A stretch of DNA of 64,000 nt from Candidatus Saccharimonadota bacterium (GCA_002746885.1 PDRS01000007.1:110842-174841), one strand, 5' to 3'; shown: positions 53,376 through 63,511, numbered from the stretch's first letter. Translations and numbers: made by a program. The notes: a model not told the origin generated them from the sequence alone.

Positions 53376-54080
53376 TCAGCATTTTGTCGAATACACGGCT
53401 TTTCCGTTGTGATCGCCGCAAAGATACAGGTTCGGATGCACGGCTACCGAACCCTTGATTGCATGCAGACCTTTCACGCGCAACGCCACCACCGACCCGT
53501 CCGTTAGCTCTTGCGAATCGTATTCGCCTATACTCCGTAAGAACTGATCGTATTTGGCCGCTGCCGCCTCGGCGTTTCTTGCTTTGAGCTGCAACACGAG
53601 GTCGTCTACGAAAAGCTCTCCGCCAGGCTTCAAAAGACCAAGTGCTATCTTGAGCCCGCGCAACGGGTCAGCAAAATGGAGAAACGTCAGATGCGAAACC
53701 GCCACATCAATACTTTCTGTCTCAGGAGCTTTCGGACGCCACGTATCTGGTCGTAAAAAATCCCCAAAGACCCACGTGATCGCAGCGCGCGACAAACGCC
53801 CAGCTTCCATTGCCGTTATGCCAAACAAACTTCCCTGTATGCCCTGTGCTTCCAAGCTATCTGCTGCATCAGCCAAAAAAGCACCCGAACCAGCTCCAAT
53901 ATCCAAAATACGCGGGTGTTCAACACTGCGCACACCCTCTAACGTTTGCAGACCGGAAATTGGAGGAAAATAGTATTCATCCGCACTGGGCACTCTGACA
54001 TACCGCTCATCAATGTGCCGTGCAACCTCGAACCCTTCTCGACAGAGCATCGTTGAATACATTTCTAGTGGAGTCGGCAT
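53376..54080 (-). CDS. class I SAM-dependent methyltransferase
   Basis: A 234-residue Rossmann methyltransferase. The SAM loop is ILDIGAGSGAFLADAA (about 58-73), with the later DVAVSHLTFLHFADPLRGLKIALGLLKPGGELFVDD motifs of the fold. The substrate cannot be told. TTGCAC, 18 bases, TATAAT and 7 bases lead to the ATG at 54080, so the mRNA is probably leaderless. It is convergent with the AAA ATPase gene. Confidence 0.85.
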   Translation of the reverse strand: MPTPLEMYSTMLCREGFEVARHIDERYVRVPSADEYYFPPISGLQTLEGVRSVEHPRILDIGAGSGAFLADAADSLEAQGIQGSLFGITAMEAGRLSRAAITWVFGDFLRPDTWRPKAPETESIDVAVSHLTFLHFADPLRGLKIALGLLKPGGELFVDDLVLQLKARNAEAAAAKYDQFLRSIGEYDSQELTDGSVVALRVKGLHAIKGSVAVHPNLYLCGDHNGKAVYSTKC

Positions 54081-54087
54081 GAAGGAG

Positions 54088-54117
54088 ATTATATGTCACA
54101 CACTCATTACCGTGCAA
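54088..54117 (-). promoter_or_regulatory. promoter of the methyltransferase gene, leaderless
   Basis: TTGCAC (54112-54117), 18-base spacer, perfect TATAAT (54088-54093), 7 bases to the ATG. Confidence 0.75.
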
Positions 54118-54316
54118 TGTTTTTGCACAATCACCGAATAGCGTTTTCAATGCAATATTGTACTGTTCGATCATACACTGGCATAGCGGGTCATAACAGG
54201 CTGCGCTTCTATCGTGCACACTATAGCCACAGATCACGAAAGGCTATCGTTGTTGTTATAAACGAGCTAGTACACGATTTTTTTGTATTTACTTGTTTTC
54301 ATGTCATCATATAAAA

Positions 54317-55525
54317 ATGTACGAGTATGGCATTTCTCTCATTGCCGGCGCAAACGAAGAGCGCGAGTCCTATTTACGCGCTGTTGCCAAGGATTCCAGC
54401 GAGAATCTAGATCGGTTAAACGCCTCACTAGACGCTGCGGCTCCAGCGTATAGGAGAATTGGTGATTGGGTTATAGAAAGTATCGCCCCCCAGGTTGGTA
54501 GCAACTTTGATGACAGAAGTGTCTTTGTGGCAGTGTACGAAACACTGAATCGTGTCACGCCCGAGCAAACACCCGAAGAGATCAAGCAAAATACCCTGCG
54601 CGACTTATACGGAAAAGAAGCCTACATCGTAGGAGTCACGAAAGACAGACGTGGAGACATTTTCGCAGATCATGATCTCTGCCAAAAAGTAGCCGCGGGC
54701 GACAAAGATGCCATGGACGCTTTTGTTCAAAAATACCATCGGCTCGGCATGAAAATCGCCAATAAAGTCATCGAGAACCAAAAGGACACCGTGGTAGACC
54801 ATATGGATCTATACCAGGAGATCATGATACATCTATTACGAAAAGCTGGATCATTTATGCCCGATCGCGGCGCACGCTTCCACCAATACGCAACTCAGGC
54901 TCTAACCCAGATAATGTACACAAAATTGCAGGACCTGAGAAACGTAGTACATGTTCCAGCAAAAACGCTGGAGCGAGTGAGCGCAATCAATGCTGCCAAC
55001 TGGCAACGAACAGCCCAGCAAAGACCCCTGCTCAGCGACGAAGAGATAGCGGAGTGGCTCAAGATACCTGTGTCAGAACCGCGGCGCAGGAGCGACGAAA
55101 TAACGGTCAAAACTCTTCGGCAAGCAGCACAAATGACGCGATATATGGGCTCGATAGATACAGGGTGGGCGCCCGGAGAAGACACGTCCCCAGGCAATTC
55201 CTATCGTGTAGACGAACGGCGTCCACTTGCCCCAGTAACCGCGGCGGAAGAGCCTGAGCAAGACCCCGTGCCCGAAGCAGCCTTTACGGGTTTACGCTCC
55301 CAAGCTGTCTTCGACGCGCTAGCGAAACAGCTTAGTCTTTACCATGCAGACATTGTAACAATGCGCTACGGAATTGGCTCTTATAGTGGTGAAAGCTTAA
55401 CGCAAACACAGATTAGCGAACGGCTTGGTATAAGTGGCAGACGAGTACATACAATTATCAAACAAACTATGGCTAAATTACGCGCAGCAGATCGTCAATC
55501 AAACACGCTCGCAGACTGGCTATAA
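54317..55525 (+). CDS. divergent sigma-70 family factor
   Basis: A 402-residue protein. The first 115 residues are a helical domain of unknown kind. Residues 120-225 match sigma region 2 (AAGDKDAMDAFVQKYHRLGMKIANKVI...DLYQEIMIHLLRKAGSF...RFHQYATQAL). A region-3-like section follows, then an acidic linker (about 285-320). The C-terminus is a region 4 helix-turn-helix (LTQTQISERLGISGRRVHTIIKQTMAKLR). It may direct RNA polymerase to a special gene set. The start at 54317 gives MYEYGISLIAG; an ATG 8 codons upstream is less likely. Confidence 0.75.
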   Translation: MYEYGISLIAGANEERESYLRAVAKDSSENLDRLNASLDAAAPAYRRIGDWVIESIAPQVGSNFDDRSVFVAVYETLNRVTPEQTPEEIKQNTLRDLYGKEAYIVGVTKDRRGDIFADHDLCQKVAAGDKDAMDAFVQKYHRLGMKIANKVIENQKDTVVDHMDLYQEIMIHLLRKAGSFMPDRGARFHQYATQALTQIMYTKLQDLRNVVHVPAKTLERVSAINAANWQRTAQQRPLLSDEEIAEWLKIPVSEPRRRSDEITVKTLRQAAQMTRYMGSIDTGWAPGEDTSPGNSYRVDERRPLAPVTAAEEPEQDPVPEAAFTGLRSQAVFDALAKQLSLYHADIVTMRYGIGSYSGESLTQTQISERLGISGRRVHTIIKQTMAKLRAADRQSNTLADWL

Positions 55526-55678
55526 GTCAGCCTAGGCGTCTAGTTATAATCATGCACCTATATTTCCACGCCTGCACAACTACGCCTGTTGCGATACCGC
55601 ACCGCAGAAGCACAGCCCCAAACCGCCTCACGACGCTAACCAGCCCCGTCTGCTCTCGTCATTCCTTACTCTTTACGC
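55526..55678. other. intergenic region
   Basis: About 150 bases after the sigma-factor gene. No gene or clear terminator is visible. Confidence 0.3.
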
Positions 55679-55684
55679 TACACT
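55679..55684 (+). promoter_or_regulatory. -10 box of the nucleotide-kinase gene, leaderless
   Basis: TACACT (preceded by CGC) ends 6 bases before the ATG at 55691. Confidence 0.5.
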
Positions 55685-55690
55685 AGTGGC

Positions 55691-56251
55691 ATGAGTACAA
55701 AAATTATTACGTTAGTAGGGATGCCAGGCGCTGGCAAGGGCTTGTGCGTCGAATATCTGGAGAAAAAAGGCTGGCCAAGCGTATATTTCGGCGGGGTCAC
55801 CTTAGACGAAGTCAAGCGGCGAGGACTAGCAGTCAATGAAGCCAATGAAAAAACCGTTCGCGAGGAACTACGCGCAACCGGAGGCATGGACGTAATCGCC
55901 AAGCACATCTTAGCGAAGATTGACGCACTCATTGCACAAGGCGAAACAGTTGTCATAGCAGACGGTCTTTACAGTTGGGCTGAATACAAGTTGTTCAAAA
56001 AGCGTTTTGGTGACGACGCTATTATGGTTGCGGTCGTCAGCGCTCGCCAAGTGCGGCACGAGCGGCTCCAGCGCCGCCCCGTTCGCCCACTCACCGACGA
56101 AGAAGCCACCGCTCGTGAATACGCCGAAATAGAAAACAGCGACAAAGGCGGCCCTATCGCCAACGCCGACTACACCGTCCTCAACGACGGCTCGCCCGAA
56201 ACGACCTACGCCCAGCTCGACACCATTCTTGCAAAAGAACACATCAGCTAA
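55691..56251 (+). CDS. P-loop nucleotide kinase-like protein (dephospho-CoA/adenylate kinase related)
   Basis: A 186-residue protein with Walker A GMPGAGKG (10-17) and a lid-like region with Arg-rich QVRHERLQRRPVRPLTDEEATAREYAEIE. The pattern is that of the AAA_18/UPF0200 group, which includes archaeal dephospho-CoA kinase-like enzymes. The substrate is not certain. The C-terminus has ADYTVLNDGS, as in that group. Confidence 0.75.
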   Translation: MSTKIITLVGMPGAGKGLCVEYLEKKGWPSVYFGGVTLDEVKRRGLAVNEANEKTVREELRATGGMDVIAKHILAKIDALIAQGETVVIADGLYSWAEYKLFKKRFGDDAIMVAVVSARQVRHERLQRRPVRPLTDEEATAREYAEIENSDKGGPIANADYTVLNDGSPETTYAQLDTILAKEHIS

Positions 56252-56268
56252 ACGAACACACTGGGCGT

Positions 56269-57048
56269 TTACAGCACAATACCGAGCGAATCCGCAAAAT
56301 CGGCGTAGCTACCGTGCACCATATCTGGCACAATTTCGGCTTTCATAAGCTCTGCTTCAGAAAATCGGGAAGTAATAGCACAGACGTACAGCCCAGCCCG
56401 CTTAGCCGCAGCAACACCTTTCGGGTCATCCTCAAAAGCCAGCACGCGGCCTCTATCCGAGTCGGCAAGCGCCAGAGTCTGAAACGCCATCTCAAATGAT
56501 TCTGGATCCGGCTTTGCCCGCACAAAGTCCTGGCGAGCAATGACTCGCCGCTCTTCAAACACCGTGCTCATACCGCTCGTCTGCAAAAAAGCTTGTACAT
56601 TATGTTTGTCTGCACCGCTGGCAATAGCAATCTTGGAATCGGTCAGCACATACATCGCCTTCACAAACTCAAGCGCGCGGGGCAAGGGCGCGCCGAACTC
56701 CCGCAGCACCGGCTCGTACAGCTCGCGCTTGCGAGCGGCTATTTCTTTCAGAAGGGCGTTGTCGTGATCAACCGCTGGCGAATCAACCAAACCAACCTCA
56801 TACATAAGCTGCCACACGCTCCCCTCTATGCTGTGTTCAGACGCTCGGGAAATTGCAGCTTTATTTTGTTCATCGCTCACCTCTACCAAACCCGAGATAC
56901 GATATTTCTGACCAATCTCGCGCACCGCAAGGAGTCGAGCATGTTCGTGAAGATTTTTGCCAAGATGTCCTGCGTAGTTGTCGAGCAGCGTGTCGTCGAC
57001 ATCAAAAATAGCGCCAAGCGGACAAAACGTCAGTTTGCTCAACGTCAT
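56269..57048 (-). CDS. HAD-superfamily hydrolase
   Basis: A 259-residue HAD phosphatase of the beta-phosphoglucomutase-like group with a helical cap. Motif I is IFDVDDTLLDN, motif II IASGAD, motif III Lys in RAKPDPESF and motif IV FEDDPKGVAAA. The natural substrate is unknown. The start overlaps the stop of the HtpX-like gene by ATGA, so the two are coupled. Confidence 0.85.
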   Translation of the reverse strand: MTLSKLTFCPLGAIFDVDDTLLDNYAGHLGKNLHEHARLLAVREIGQKYRISGLVEVSDEQNKAAISRASEHSIEGSVWQLMYEVGLVDSPAVDHDNALLKEIAARKRELYEPVLREFGAPLPRALEFVKAMYVLTDSKIAIASGADKHNVQAFLQTSGMSTVFEERRVIARQDFVRAKPDPESFEMAFQTLALADSDRGRVLAFEDDPKGVAAAKRAGLYVCAITSRFSEAELMKAEIVPDMVHGSYADFADSLGIVL

Positions 57049-58652
57049 AGCGGATTGTTCGCAGCGCGCTTTTCAAGAAACACAAGTAGCACCCCAAAAG
57101 CCACCACCAAAATTGCCCAAAAAATCGACCATGCGCGCCGCCAACTGCGAATAGCCTTCGGCTGCGTTGCGGTGTCTAGGCGCCGAAGCACCAGCGATGA
57201 CGAAATACTGCGGTAAAACCAACCAGTCGCTATCGAAGCCTGCCCGAGCAGTTTTTTCACCTTCTTGAGTGCGAAAAACAAGTTGCCGAAGAGACTAAAC
57301 GCCGAATGGTAGTCCATAAAAATGAGCCCCGTTTTGTCCTGATACATCATATCTTCGCCAAAGACATAGCCCGGCATGCCTCGCCCAACGGCCGCGCCCT
57401 GCAACTGCACCGACTTGCCGCGAAACGGCGACGCGTAAGGGTTGCGCATTTCGTCCAGTACTGTTGTTTGCACTGACGTTTGCGACGGATACCGGTACAA
57501 AACCTTAAAGATAAGAATGACTCCAAGCGCCGCAAAACCCACGCCCCAGCTACGTGCCACAATACCCGCCACAATACCGCCGACATACGGCAAGCTCATA
57601 ACAGCTAGGTCGCTCCAGAGCACACCCCACAACCGGCGCTTGTCCAGCATAACCCGCTCAGCCGCCGCTTCCACGTCATAACTAAAGACTCGCCCGCTCC
57701 TACTCGGCAGCTTACTCAACTGCCGCACGCGGCGGCCAGTGAGCGGATGGGTTGAGTTGAGCTCAATGAGCTTCGCCCAGGGGCTATACGCGTCGAACAG
57801 CATTGCCTCAGTCACAGCCTGCTTGTCGTTATTCGTTATGTACGAAACACCGCCTGCATGTTTTGCGCCTTTCACATCTACCAAACCCATGTGACGCGTA
57901 CTATGCAGCAACCGCGTGGTTGAGCCAGTATCTTCCTCGCTCACAATACCATACGCGATTTTTATAAGCGCATTACTCAGGTCTTCCGGCTCTGCTACCT
58001 GAGCGCCAAACCGATCCGCCAACAGCTCGCGCGTACGGCTCAAAAATAGCAAAAGATACGACGCAATGACGTAGAGGACATACGCTAGCAAACCAATCGC
58101 GGCGAGGCTGTTTTTGCGATCGCCCTTGCTATATGTAAACCAGAAATACATTTCGTACAGCAACTGTACGAGCGTACTCGCCACCATCATGACTATGAAG
58201 TCGCGGTTTACGATATGCCCCATCTCGTGCCCGACTACCGCCTTTTGTTCTGGTTCATTGAGATATTTAAAAAGCCCTCGCGTCACAATAAGGCGCGCAT
58301 TGTAACGGCCGCTACCATAGCAAAACGCAGTTGGGTTGTCGTCTGGTATAACGCCAACTTTTGGATATTTGAAATTGTACTGCGTTGCAACAGAAGTAAT
58401 CAGTTCGTTCAGATGTGGGTACTGCGCTGCGACTTCTTGCGGTGTCAGAAATTGTACTTTATAGAAAGTCTTGTTGATCCAGTCAGTGACGGCCGGCCCT
58501 ACGAGCCACATCAAAAAGTTGATGATGACAGTCAACCCCATAGCCAGCCAAATGCTCAAGCTGTTGCTGTACAACAAAACAAGGATAACCACGAAGCACA
58601 CAAATGAAAAAATCATTCCCAACGTTACTAACGACGCTCCCCAAAGTTTCAT
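57045..58652 (-). CDS. M48 family membrane zinc metalloprotease (HtpX-like)
   Basis: A 535-residue protein. Two N-terminal helices (about 8-55) precede the protease domain with GHEMGHIVNRDF, the HExxH zinc motif, and a downstream Glu in the ELLADRFGAQ segment. It degrades damaged membrane proteins. It is about 240 residues longer than E. coli HtpX: a C-terminal part after residue 330 has two more helices and a beta domain, ending with one last helix. A TATACT promoter and AAGGAGC site lie upstream. Confidence 0.9.
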   Translation of the reverse strand: MKLWGASLVTLGMIFSFVCFVVILVLLYSNSLSIWLAMGLTVIINFLMWLVGPAVTDWINKTFYKVQFLTPQEVAAQYPHLNELITSVATQYNFKYPKVGVIPDDNPTAFCYGSGRYNARLIVTRGLFKYLNEPEQKAVVGHEMGHIVNRDFIVMMVASTLVQLLYEMYFWFTYSKGDRKNSLAAIGLLAYVLYVIASYLLLFLSRTRELLADRFGAQVAEPEDLSNALIKIAYGIVSEEDTGSTTRLLHSTRHMGLVDVKGAKHAGGVSYITNNDKQAVTEAMLFDAYSPWAKLIELNSTHPLTGRRVRQLSKLPSRSGRVFSYDVEAAAERVMLDKRRLWGVLWSDLAVMSLPYVGGIVAGIVARSWGVGFAALGVILIFKVLYRYPSQTSVQTTVLDEMRNPYASPFRGKSVQLQGAAVGRGMPGYVFGEDMMYQDKTGLIFMDYHSAFSLFGNLFFALKKVKKLLGQASIATGWFYRSISSSLVLRRLDTATQPKAIRSWRRAWSIFWAILVVAFGVLLVFLEKRAANNPL

Positions 58653-58700
58653 GCTCAGCTCCTTATTACTGCGTTTAGTATACCACTAGGTCGCGACTAC

Positions 58701-59813
58701 CTACTTGATGTAGTCGTGCAGCTTCCTCGCGTCTTTGTGCTTCCGCAACTTAGCAAGGGCTTTAGCTTCTATTTGGCGTATTCGTTCGCGGGTAACAGAA
58801 AACTCTTGGCCGACTTCTTCAAGCGTATGCTGTTTACCGTCTTCCAGACCAAAACGAAGTTTGAGGATTTTTTGTTCGCGGTCAGTAAGCGCCGACAACA
58901 TATCCTTAACTTGCTCTTTCAGCAGCTGGCCAGTTGCAGACTCTTCTGGTGTAACCGTGTCTTCGTCTTCGATAAAATCTGCCAAAACTGATTCTTCTTC
59001 GTCATCGCGAATAGACGCATCTAGGCTGGAGATATCTTGCTTGATTTTCATGATATGCTCCACCTTTGCCTCGTCTATCTCCATTTCTTTGGCGATTTCG
59101 GCGTTGGTCGGTTCGCGGTTGTATTCCTGTGTCAGACGGCGCTGGGTGCGAAGCAGTTTGTTGATAGTTTCGACCATATGCACTGGTATGCGAATGGTCC
59201 GAGCTTGGTCAGCAATAGCACGCGTAATCGCTTGGCGAATCCACCACGTTGCATAGGTACTAAACTTAAACCCTTTGTCGGGATCAAATTTTTCTACGGC
59301 GCGCAACAACCCTGTGTTTCCTTCCTGTATGAGGTCGAGCAAATCCAGCCCGCGCCCAACATACCGCTTAGCGATAGACACCACAAGACGCATGTTTGCT
59401 TCGGCCATTTGGTCTTTGGCGTCCTTGTCGCCCGCAACAACTCGCTGAGCAAGCTCCAGCTCCTCATCTGCCTTTAGGAGCGGTATTTTACCGATCTCGC
59501 GTAAGTACAGGCGGACAGAGTCGTCGGCAATGTCATCCAAATAGGTTTGGTCTTCAAGAACAATTTCCTCTTCTTCGTCCGCAAGCCACTCATCGCTCAA
59601 GTCTGCAGCAACTGGCTCTTCTGGCGTTACCACCTCTACACCCGCCTCGGCAAGATCGGCATACAACCCATCGAGCAGCTCAACATTGTCGGGTACATCT
59701 GGTATAACGGCCAAAACGTCTTTTGCGTCTATTGAGCCAGTTGCCTTTGCCTTTTGCAGCAAATCGGCGCGAACCTGTTCTAGCCTAGCTTTATCATCCT
59801 TTTTTGGTGCCAC
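58701..59813 (-). CDS. rpoD: primary sigma factor RpoD (sigma-70)
   Basis: A 370-residue housekeeping sigma factor. Region 1.2 ([16 protein letters not shown]), regions 2.1-2.4 ([39 protein letters not shown], then [17 protein letters not shown]), region 3 and region 4 ([30 protein letters not shown]) are all clear. Region 1.1 is short and acidic. The start is a GTG at 59813 with GGAG 6 bases upstream. It overlaps the dnaG 3' end by 20 bases, the classic dnaG-rpoD pair. Confidence 0.97.
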   Translation of the reverse strand: MAPKKDDKARLEQVRADLLQKAKATGSIDAKDVLAVIPDVPDNVELLDGLYADLAEAGVEVVTPEEPVAADLSDEWLADEEEEIVLEDQTYLDDIADDSVRLYLREIGKIPLLKADEELELAQRVVAGDKDAKDQMAEANMRLVVSIAKRYVGRGLDLLDLIQEGNTGLLRAVEKFDPDKGFKFSTYATWWIRQAITRAIADQARTIRIPVHMVETINKLLRTQRRLTQEYNREPTNAEIAKEMEIDEAKVEHIMKIKQDISSLDASIRDDEEESVLADFIEDEDTVTPEESATGQLLKEQVKDMLSALTDREQKILKLRFGLEDGKQHTLEEVGQEFSVTRERIRQIEAKALAKLRKHKDARKLHDYIK

Positions 59814-61578
59814 TCGTGTCTCCTTGCTCTGTTCGTAATAGTTGGTCGAGGTTGCGTACTTGCTGTAGTAACGCTGTTGCTTCCTCGTTTGTTGCTGTCT
59901 GTAACGCCTTGCTGAGCGTTTGTTTTTGCATCCTCACATACTGATGTATCAGTGTTGCCTGCAAACGGTTTGCTTCTGACCGAAGCTCCAAAGGCTCAAC
60001 GTCTTGATACAACGTTTCATAAACTAATGACAATATTTTAGCATACTCCGCAATCTGTTGCACCTCGTCTTGGTCGCTCCCGTCGAAATCCGGATGTTCA
60101 GCCAAGAACTCAAAGGCGTGCCGCGCGTCATCGTCGCTAAACATGTCGGGATCCAGCGAATAAAGCACAGTGCGCAAGCTGGGCTTCATGAGCGTCAGCG
60201 CCATAAGCCGCTCCTCCAGTTTTACCTTGTCTGACATGACCTTCTCGACAGGACTCTGTTGTACGGGAGCAACTCTGCGGCGCAGAGGGGCAACCGAATG
60301 TGGTGTTTCATGAAGTTTAGTCGCAAGCGCTTCTTTGCTCACATGCAGCAGCTCCGCTAGGCGCCCGACGTAGTGATCCTGTTCGACCTTATCGGGCAAC
60401 TGGCGCACCACGCGCAATACAACATCGCTCAGTTCGCGCTTACCAAGGGCAGTTGCGACGTCGAGCGTCGCCGTATAGCGTTTTATGAGCCAGTCCAGCG
60501 CATACATAGGCTGTTCAATAATCTGCCGCCAGACTGCTACGTCTTGCCGAATGAGCTCATCTGGATCTTTGCCGCTCGGAATAGTAATGACACTAAGCCG
60601 TATCCCGCCAATCTTGCCAGCAATAGGTATAGCGCGCTCGGTCGCTGCCACGCCCGCTTTATCGGCGTCGAAACAGAGTCGAATATCGCCCGTCAGCCGC
60701 GACAGGGCTTTGAGGTTTGGCTCAGTCAGTGCCGTTCCAGCCGCCGCAACCACCTGGCGCACCCCCGCTTGATGACTGGATATAACGTCGAGATTACCTT
60801 CCGTAAGCACCACGTACGATTGCTTCCGAATAGCTTCTTTCGCAAGATGCAGTCCAAACACATGCCTGCTTTTGTCGTACAGCGGTGTCCCAGGCGTATT
60901 TATATACTTTGGCGCGTGCGGATCGTCCGTCAGTAGACGAGCAGTAAACCCCACGACTCTTCCCTGCGGGTCGCAGAGCGGTATCATGAGCCGCCCGCGA
61001 AACATGTCCTGCAGTCCGCCGCGGTACGCTCGGCTCGTCAGCCCCGCCAGCTGCACTTCTTGCTCGCTAAAGCCCTTGCCGAGCAGAAAGTCCAGAAGTG
61101 CTCGACCAGTGTTTGGCGAATACCCCAGCCGCCACGCCAGCGCCGTTTCCTTACGAAATTCGCGCTGCCTCAGCACATACGCCAGCGCTGCTTTGTGCCG
61201 GCCAAACTGCGTCTGATAAAACGTACACGCCAACTCATTGACCTCATACAGCCGCTCCTTTTTGTGCGAGGACTGTCCTCGCACACCGGCTTGGCGGTAT
61301 TGGTCAAGGTCTACGCCAGCGCGGCGCGCCAATATTTCGAGCGAAGTTTTAAAGTCAACACCTTCCATTTCCTGAATAAAGCTAAAAATATCGCCGCCGC
61401 GGCCGCTACTAAAGTCATGCCAAATTTGCTTATCGGGGCTAACCACAAAGCTTGGCGTTTTTTCTGAGGTAAACGGACTAAGCCCTTTCCAGGTTCGCCC
61501 AGCACGCTTCAGTTGGACGTACTCGCCTATCACATCCTCTATTGCCAGTCGTTCTCGTACTTCTTCCTTCGCATCCAT
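59794..61578 (-). CDS. dnaG: DNA primase lacking the CHC2 zinc ligands
   Basis: A 594-residue primase. The N-terminal domain keeps the fold markers [20 protein letters not shown] and GGDIFSFI, but all four zinc ligands are replaced: Ser34, Thr37, Asp55 and Ser58 where C, H, C, C are expected. The Toprim core ([29 protein letters not shown] and LCFDADKAG) is intact. A helicase-binding C-terminal domain ends the protein. It makes RNA primers for replication. The start is the ATG at 61578; the 13 residues before it are unlike DnaG. It is followed by rpoD. Confidence 0.95.
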   Translation of the reverse strand: MDAKEEVRERLAIEDVIGEYVQLKRAGRTWKGLSPFTSEKTPSFVVSPDKQIWHDFSSGRGGDIFSFIQEMEGVDFKTSLEILARRAGVDLDQYRQAGVRGQSSHKKERLYEVNELACTFYQTQFGRHKAALAYVLRQREFRKETALAWRLGYSPNTGRALLDFLLGKGFSEQEVQLAGLTSRAYRGGLQDMFRGRLMIPLCDPQGRVVGFTARLLTDDPHAPKYINTPGTPLYDKSRHVFGLHLAKEAIRKQSYVVLTEGNLDVISSHQAGVRQVVAAAGTALTEPNLKALSRLTGDIRLCFDADKAGVAATERAIPIAGKIGGIRLSVITIPSGKDPDELIRQDVAVWRQIIEQPMYALDWLIKRYTATLDVATALGKRELSDVVLRVVRQLPDKVEQDHYVGRLAELLHVSKEALATKLHETPHSVAPLRRRVAPVQQSPVEKVMSDKVKLEERLMALTLMKPSLRTVLYSLDPDMFSDDDARHAFEFLAEHPDFDGSDQDEVQQIAEYAKILSLVYETLYQDVEPLELRSEANRLQATLIHQYVRMQKQTLSKALQTATNEEATALLQQVRNLDQLLRTEQGDTSGTKKG

Positions 61579-61741
61579 CCTACAGTAGATAGTAGATGGT
61601 AGAGAGGAGATGGGCAAGCATTACCCTTTCTCGCTGCCCGAACAGGCAAAAGGCGCAGCCGCCGCCGCGCCAACATGATAATTCCAAGCATCTCCTCATA
61701 TGCAATGAATTACGGTCACTAGGCAATTACCTGCGTATCAC

Positions 61742-61771
61742 TTGACTCTTACCTCTGTATTTTCGTAACAT
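61742..61771 (+). promoter_or_regulatory. promoter of the 222-residue membrane protein gene
   Basis: TTGACT (61742-61747), 18 bases, TAACAT (61766-61771), 7 bases to the ATG at 61779. Confidence 0.7.
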
Positions 61772-61778
61772 AAGCATG

Positions 61779-62447
61779 ATGAACCCAAACGAACCAAACT
61801 TTGGACAGTTTCCAGCGCCGCCCCAACCCGATCAAAAATCAGCCGGCAGTACTCAGCAGACGCAAAATCCATACGATTTTATCGTCAATCCAGCCGCCGC
61901 ACACAAAAAGAGAGCAATATTCAAGGCACAAGGCCCTATGCGTCTACTCGCAATCGTTGGCATCATAAGCGCAGTTTTGCTCATAGTCGGACTGGTGGCA
62001 GCGCAGTTTTTGTCTGGCGGCGGCTCAACCGAGTCTTTGGTGAGCATTGCGCAGCAACAGCAAGAGATCATTCGCGTTGCCGAAAACACGCAAAGAACTT
62101 CCCAAGATGAAAGCACAAAGGGTTTTGCCTACACCGTAGCTCTCAGTATTGGCTCCAGCCAGCAGCAACTGCAAACATACATCACGAAAAAGGGCACAAA
62201 ACTTGACTCAAAGATTCTGGCACTCAAACGAAACGCCGACACAGACAAGCTGCTCGATAACGCCAAAGCCACCAGCACCTACGACACGACCGCACAAAAA
62301 GTACTTGACGGCTTGCTGAAAGATTACGTCGACGCGCTCAAAGAAGTCTACCAAAAGACGAACAGTAACGAACTCAAGGAAATACTACGCAGCAATTTTA
62401 AAGCCGCAAAAACTCTGCTTATTCAGTCCGAAAATATAGCTTCCTAA
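61779..62447 (+). CDS. single-pass membrane protein, unknown function
   Basis: A 222-residue protein. The first 55 residues are Pro/Gln/Asn-rich and cytoplasmic, then one membrane helix (about 56-78), then a helical, Lys-rich outer domain that could bundle or bind polyanions. No family recognised. Two ATGs stand in a row; I use the second because it lies 7 bases after the -10 box. Confidence 0.75.
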   Translation: MNPNEPNFGQFPAPPQPDQKSAGSTQQTQNPYDFIVNPAAAHKKRAIFKAQGPMRLLAIVGIISAVLLIVGLVAAQFLSGGGSTESLVSIAQQQQEIIRVAENTQRTSQDESTKGFAYTVALSIGSSQQQLQTYITKKGTKLDSKILALKRNADTDKLLDNAKATSTYDTTAQKVLDGLLKDYVDALKEVYQKTNSNELKEILRSNFKAAKTLLIQSENIAS

Positions 62448-62520
62448 AGCTCCGAGACCAAGCCAGCCGCTGCGTCAAACGGATATAACCCCTCACGCCA
62501 CACACACAAGCCGCCAGCCG

Positions 62521-62862
62521 TTACGCCGCGTCGGTTACTAGCTGGTAGCTGTGGCGTATGAGATTTTGCACCTCTTCCCAGGGGAGCTGTCCAGTGAGCA
62601 CCAGCGTATTCCAGTGTTTTTTATTGAGATGGTAGCCAGGCATAACCGTTTCGTATTTTTCGCGCAGCACCTCGGCAAGCTGAGGGTCGCATTTTAGACT
62701 GAGATTCAACGGCTCCTTGCCCTCGGCGATCAGTGCAAACATCTTCCCCTTAACGCCCCCCACCTTATACACGGCCACCCCCTCGCCGAAGGGGTAGTCG
62801 AGCACTGCGTTTGGCATACTCAGCAAATACGTTTCTACTTCCTTGTGCGTCATGTGCGTCAT
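62521..62862 (-). CDS. MmcQ/YjbR family protein
   Basis: A 113-residue protein with the YjbR fold: MFALIAEGKEPLNLSLKCDP, PGYHLNKKHWNTLVLTG and a C-terminal LIRHSYQLV. The KHWNT motif is the family mark. These proteins adopt a double-wing DNA-binding fold; their role is not settled. AGGA lies 8-10 bases before the ATG. Confidence 0.88.
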   Translation of the reverse strand: MTHMTHKEVETYLLSMPNAVLDYPFGEGVAVYKVGGVKGKMFALIAEGKEPLNLSLKCDPQLAEVLREKYETVMPGYHLNKKHWNTLVLTGQLPWEEVQNLIRHSYQLVTDAA

Positions 62863-62926
62863 GCTAGTGCGTCCTTTCCGCGTATCGAAAATTCTGAACG
62901 AGCCGCTGGTATGTTTGCATTGCTGT

Positions 62927-63505
62927 TCATAACCTCTCGCACTCCCCCTTAAACCACGCTAGGTAATGCTGCAGTTCGGCTATAGACGCCTGGATATCAT
63001 CGTGCGCACGGTGCACATCTGCCTTTTCGTAGTTCACGCCGTATCGCCCCTGCATATAAACCTTCCAGGCGCTAACGTCCAGCATGCGGTAGTGGAGCTT
63101 TAGATCAAGTTTTGGCCACCAGCGGGCAATAAACTTGCGATCGTTATGGATACTGTTGCCCGCCAGCACAGCAGGCTCGCTACCAAATTGCCGTTCGACG
63201 AGCGCAATAAGCTCGGACTCAACCTCGCGAAGTGATTTTGCAACATGCCGATCGCTCGTTTTGCGGATAAATTCATCGCGATTTGCCGGATAGCTCTGCC
63301 ACCAGGCGTTTTTCTGCATGCGCTCGGTCACAAGCTTGGACGGTTGCCGCACCATCGCCTCATACGTCTCCAGCGTGTTCAGTTCAAAATCTGTCACTTC
63401 AGCGGCAACCTCTAAAATAACGTCTTGCTCCGCATCCAAACCCGTCATTTCAAGATCAACCCACAAAAGTCGCGTCGGCACCGCCTTTTTGTCCACTTCA
63501 GTCAT
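62927..63505 (-). CDS. orn: oligoribonuclease
   Basis: A 192-residue DEDDh exonuclease that degrades 2-5-nucleotide RNA, including the linear product of cyclic-di-GMP. Exo I is LLWVDLEMTGLD, exo II GNSIHNDRKFI and exo III HRAHDDIQASI. The start at 63505 is chosen because TATACT ends 6 bases upstream; a longer in-frame start at 63595 would place this promoter inside the gene. Confidence 0.95.
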   Translation of the reverse strand: MTEVDKKAVPTRLLWVDLEMTGLDAEQDVILEVAAEVTDFELNTLETYEAMVRQPSKLVTERMQKNAWWQSYPANRDEFIRKTSDRHVAKSLREVESELIALVERQFGSEPAVLAGNSIHNDRKFIARWWPKLDLKLHYRMLDVSAWKVYMQGRYGVNYEKADVHRAHDDIQASIAELQHYLAWFKGECERL

Positions 63506-63511
63506 GATTAA

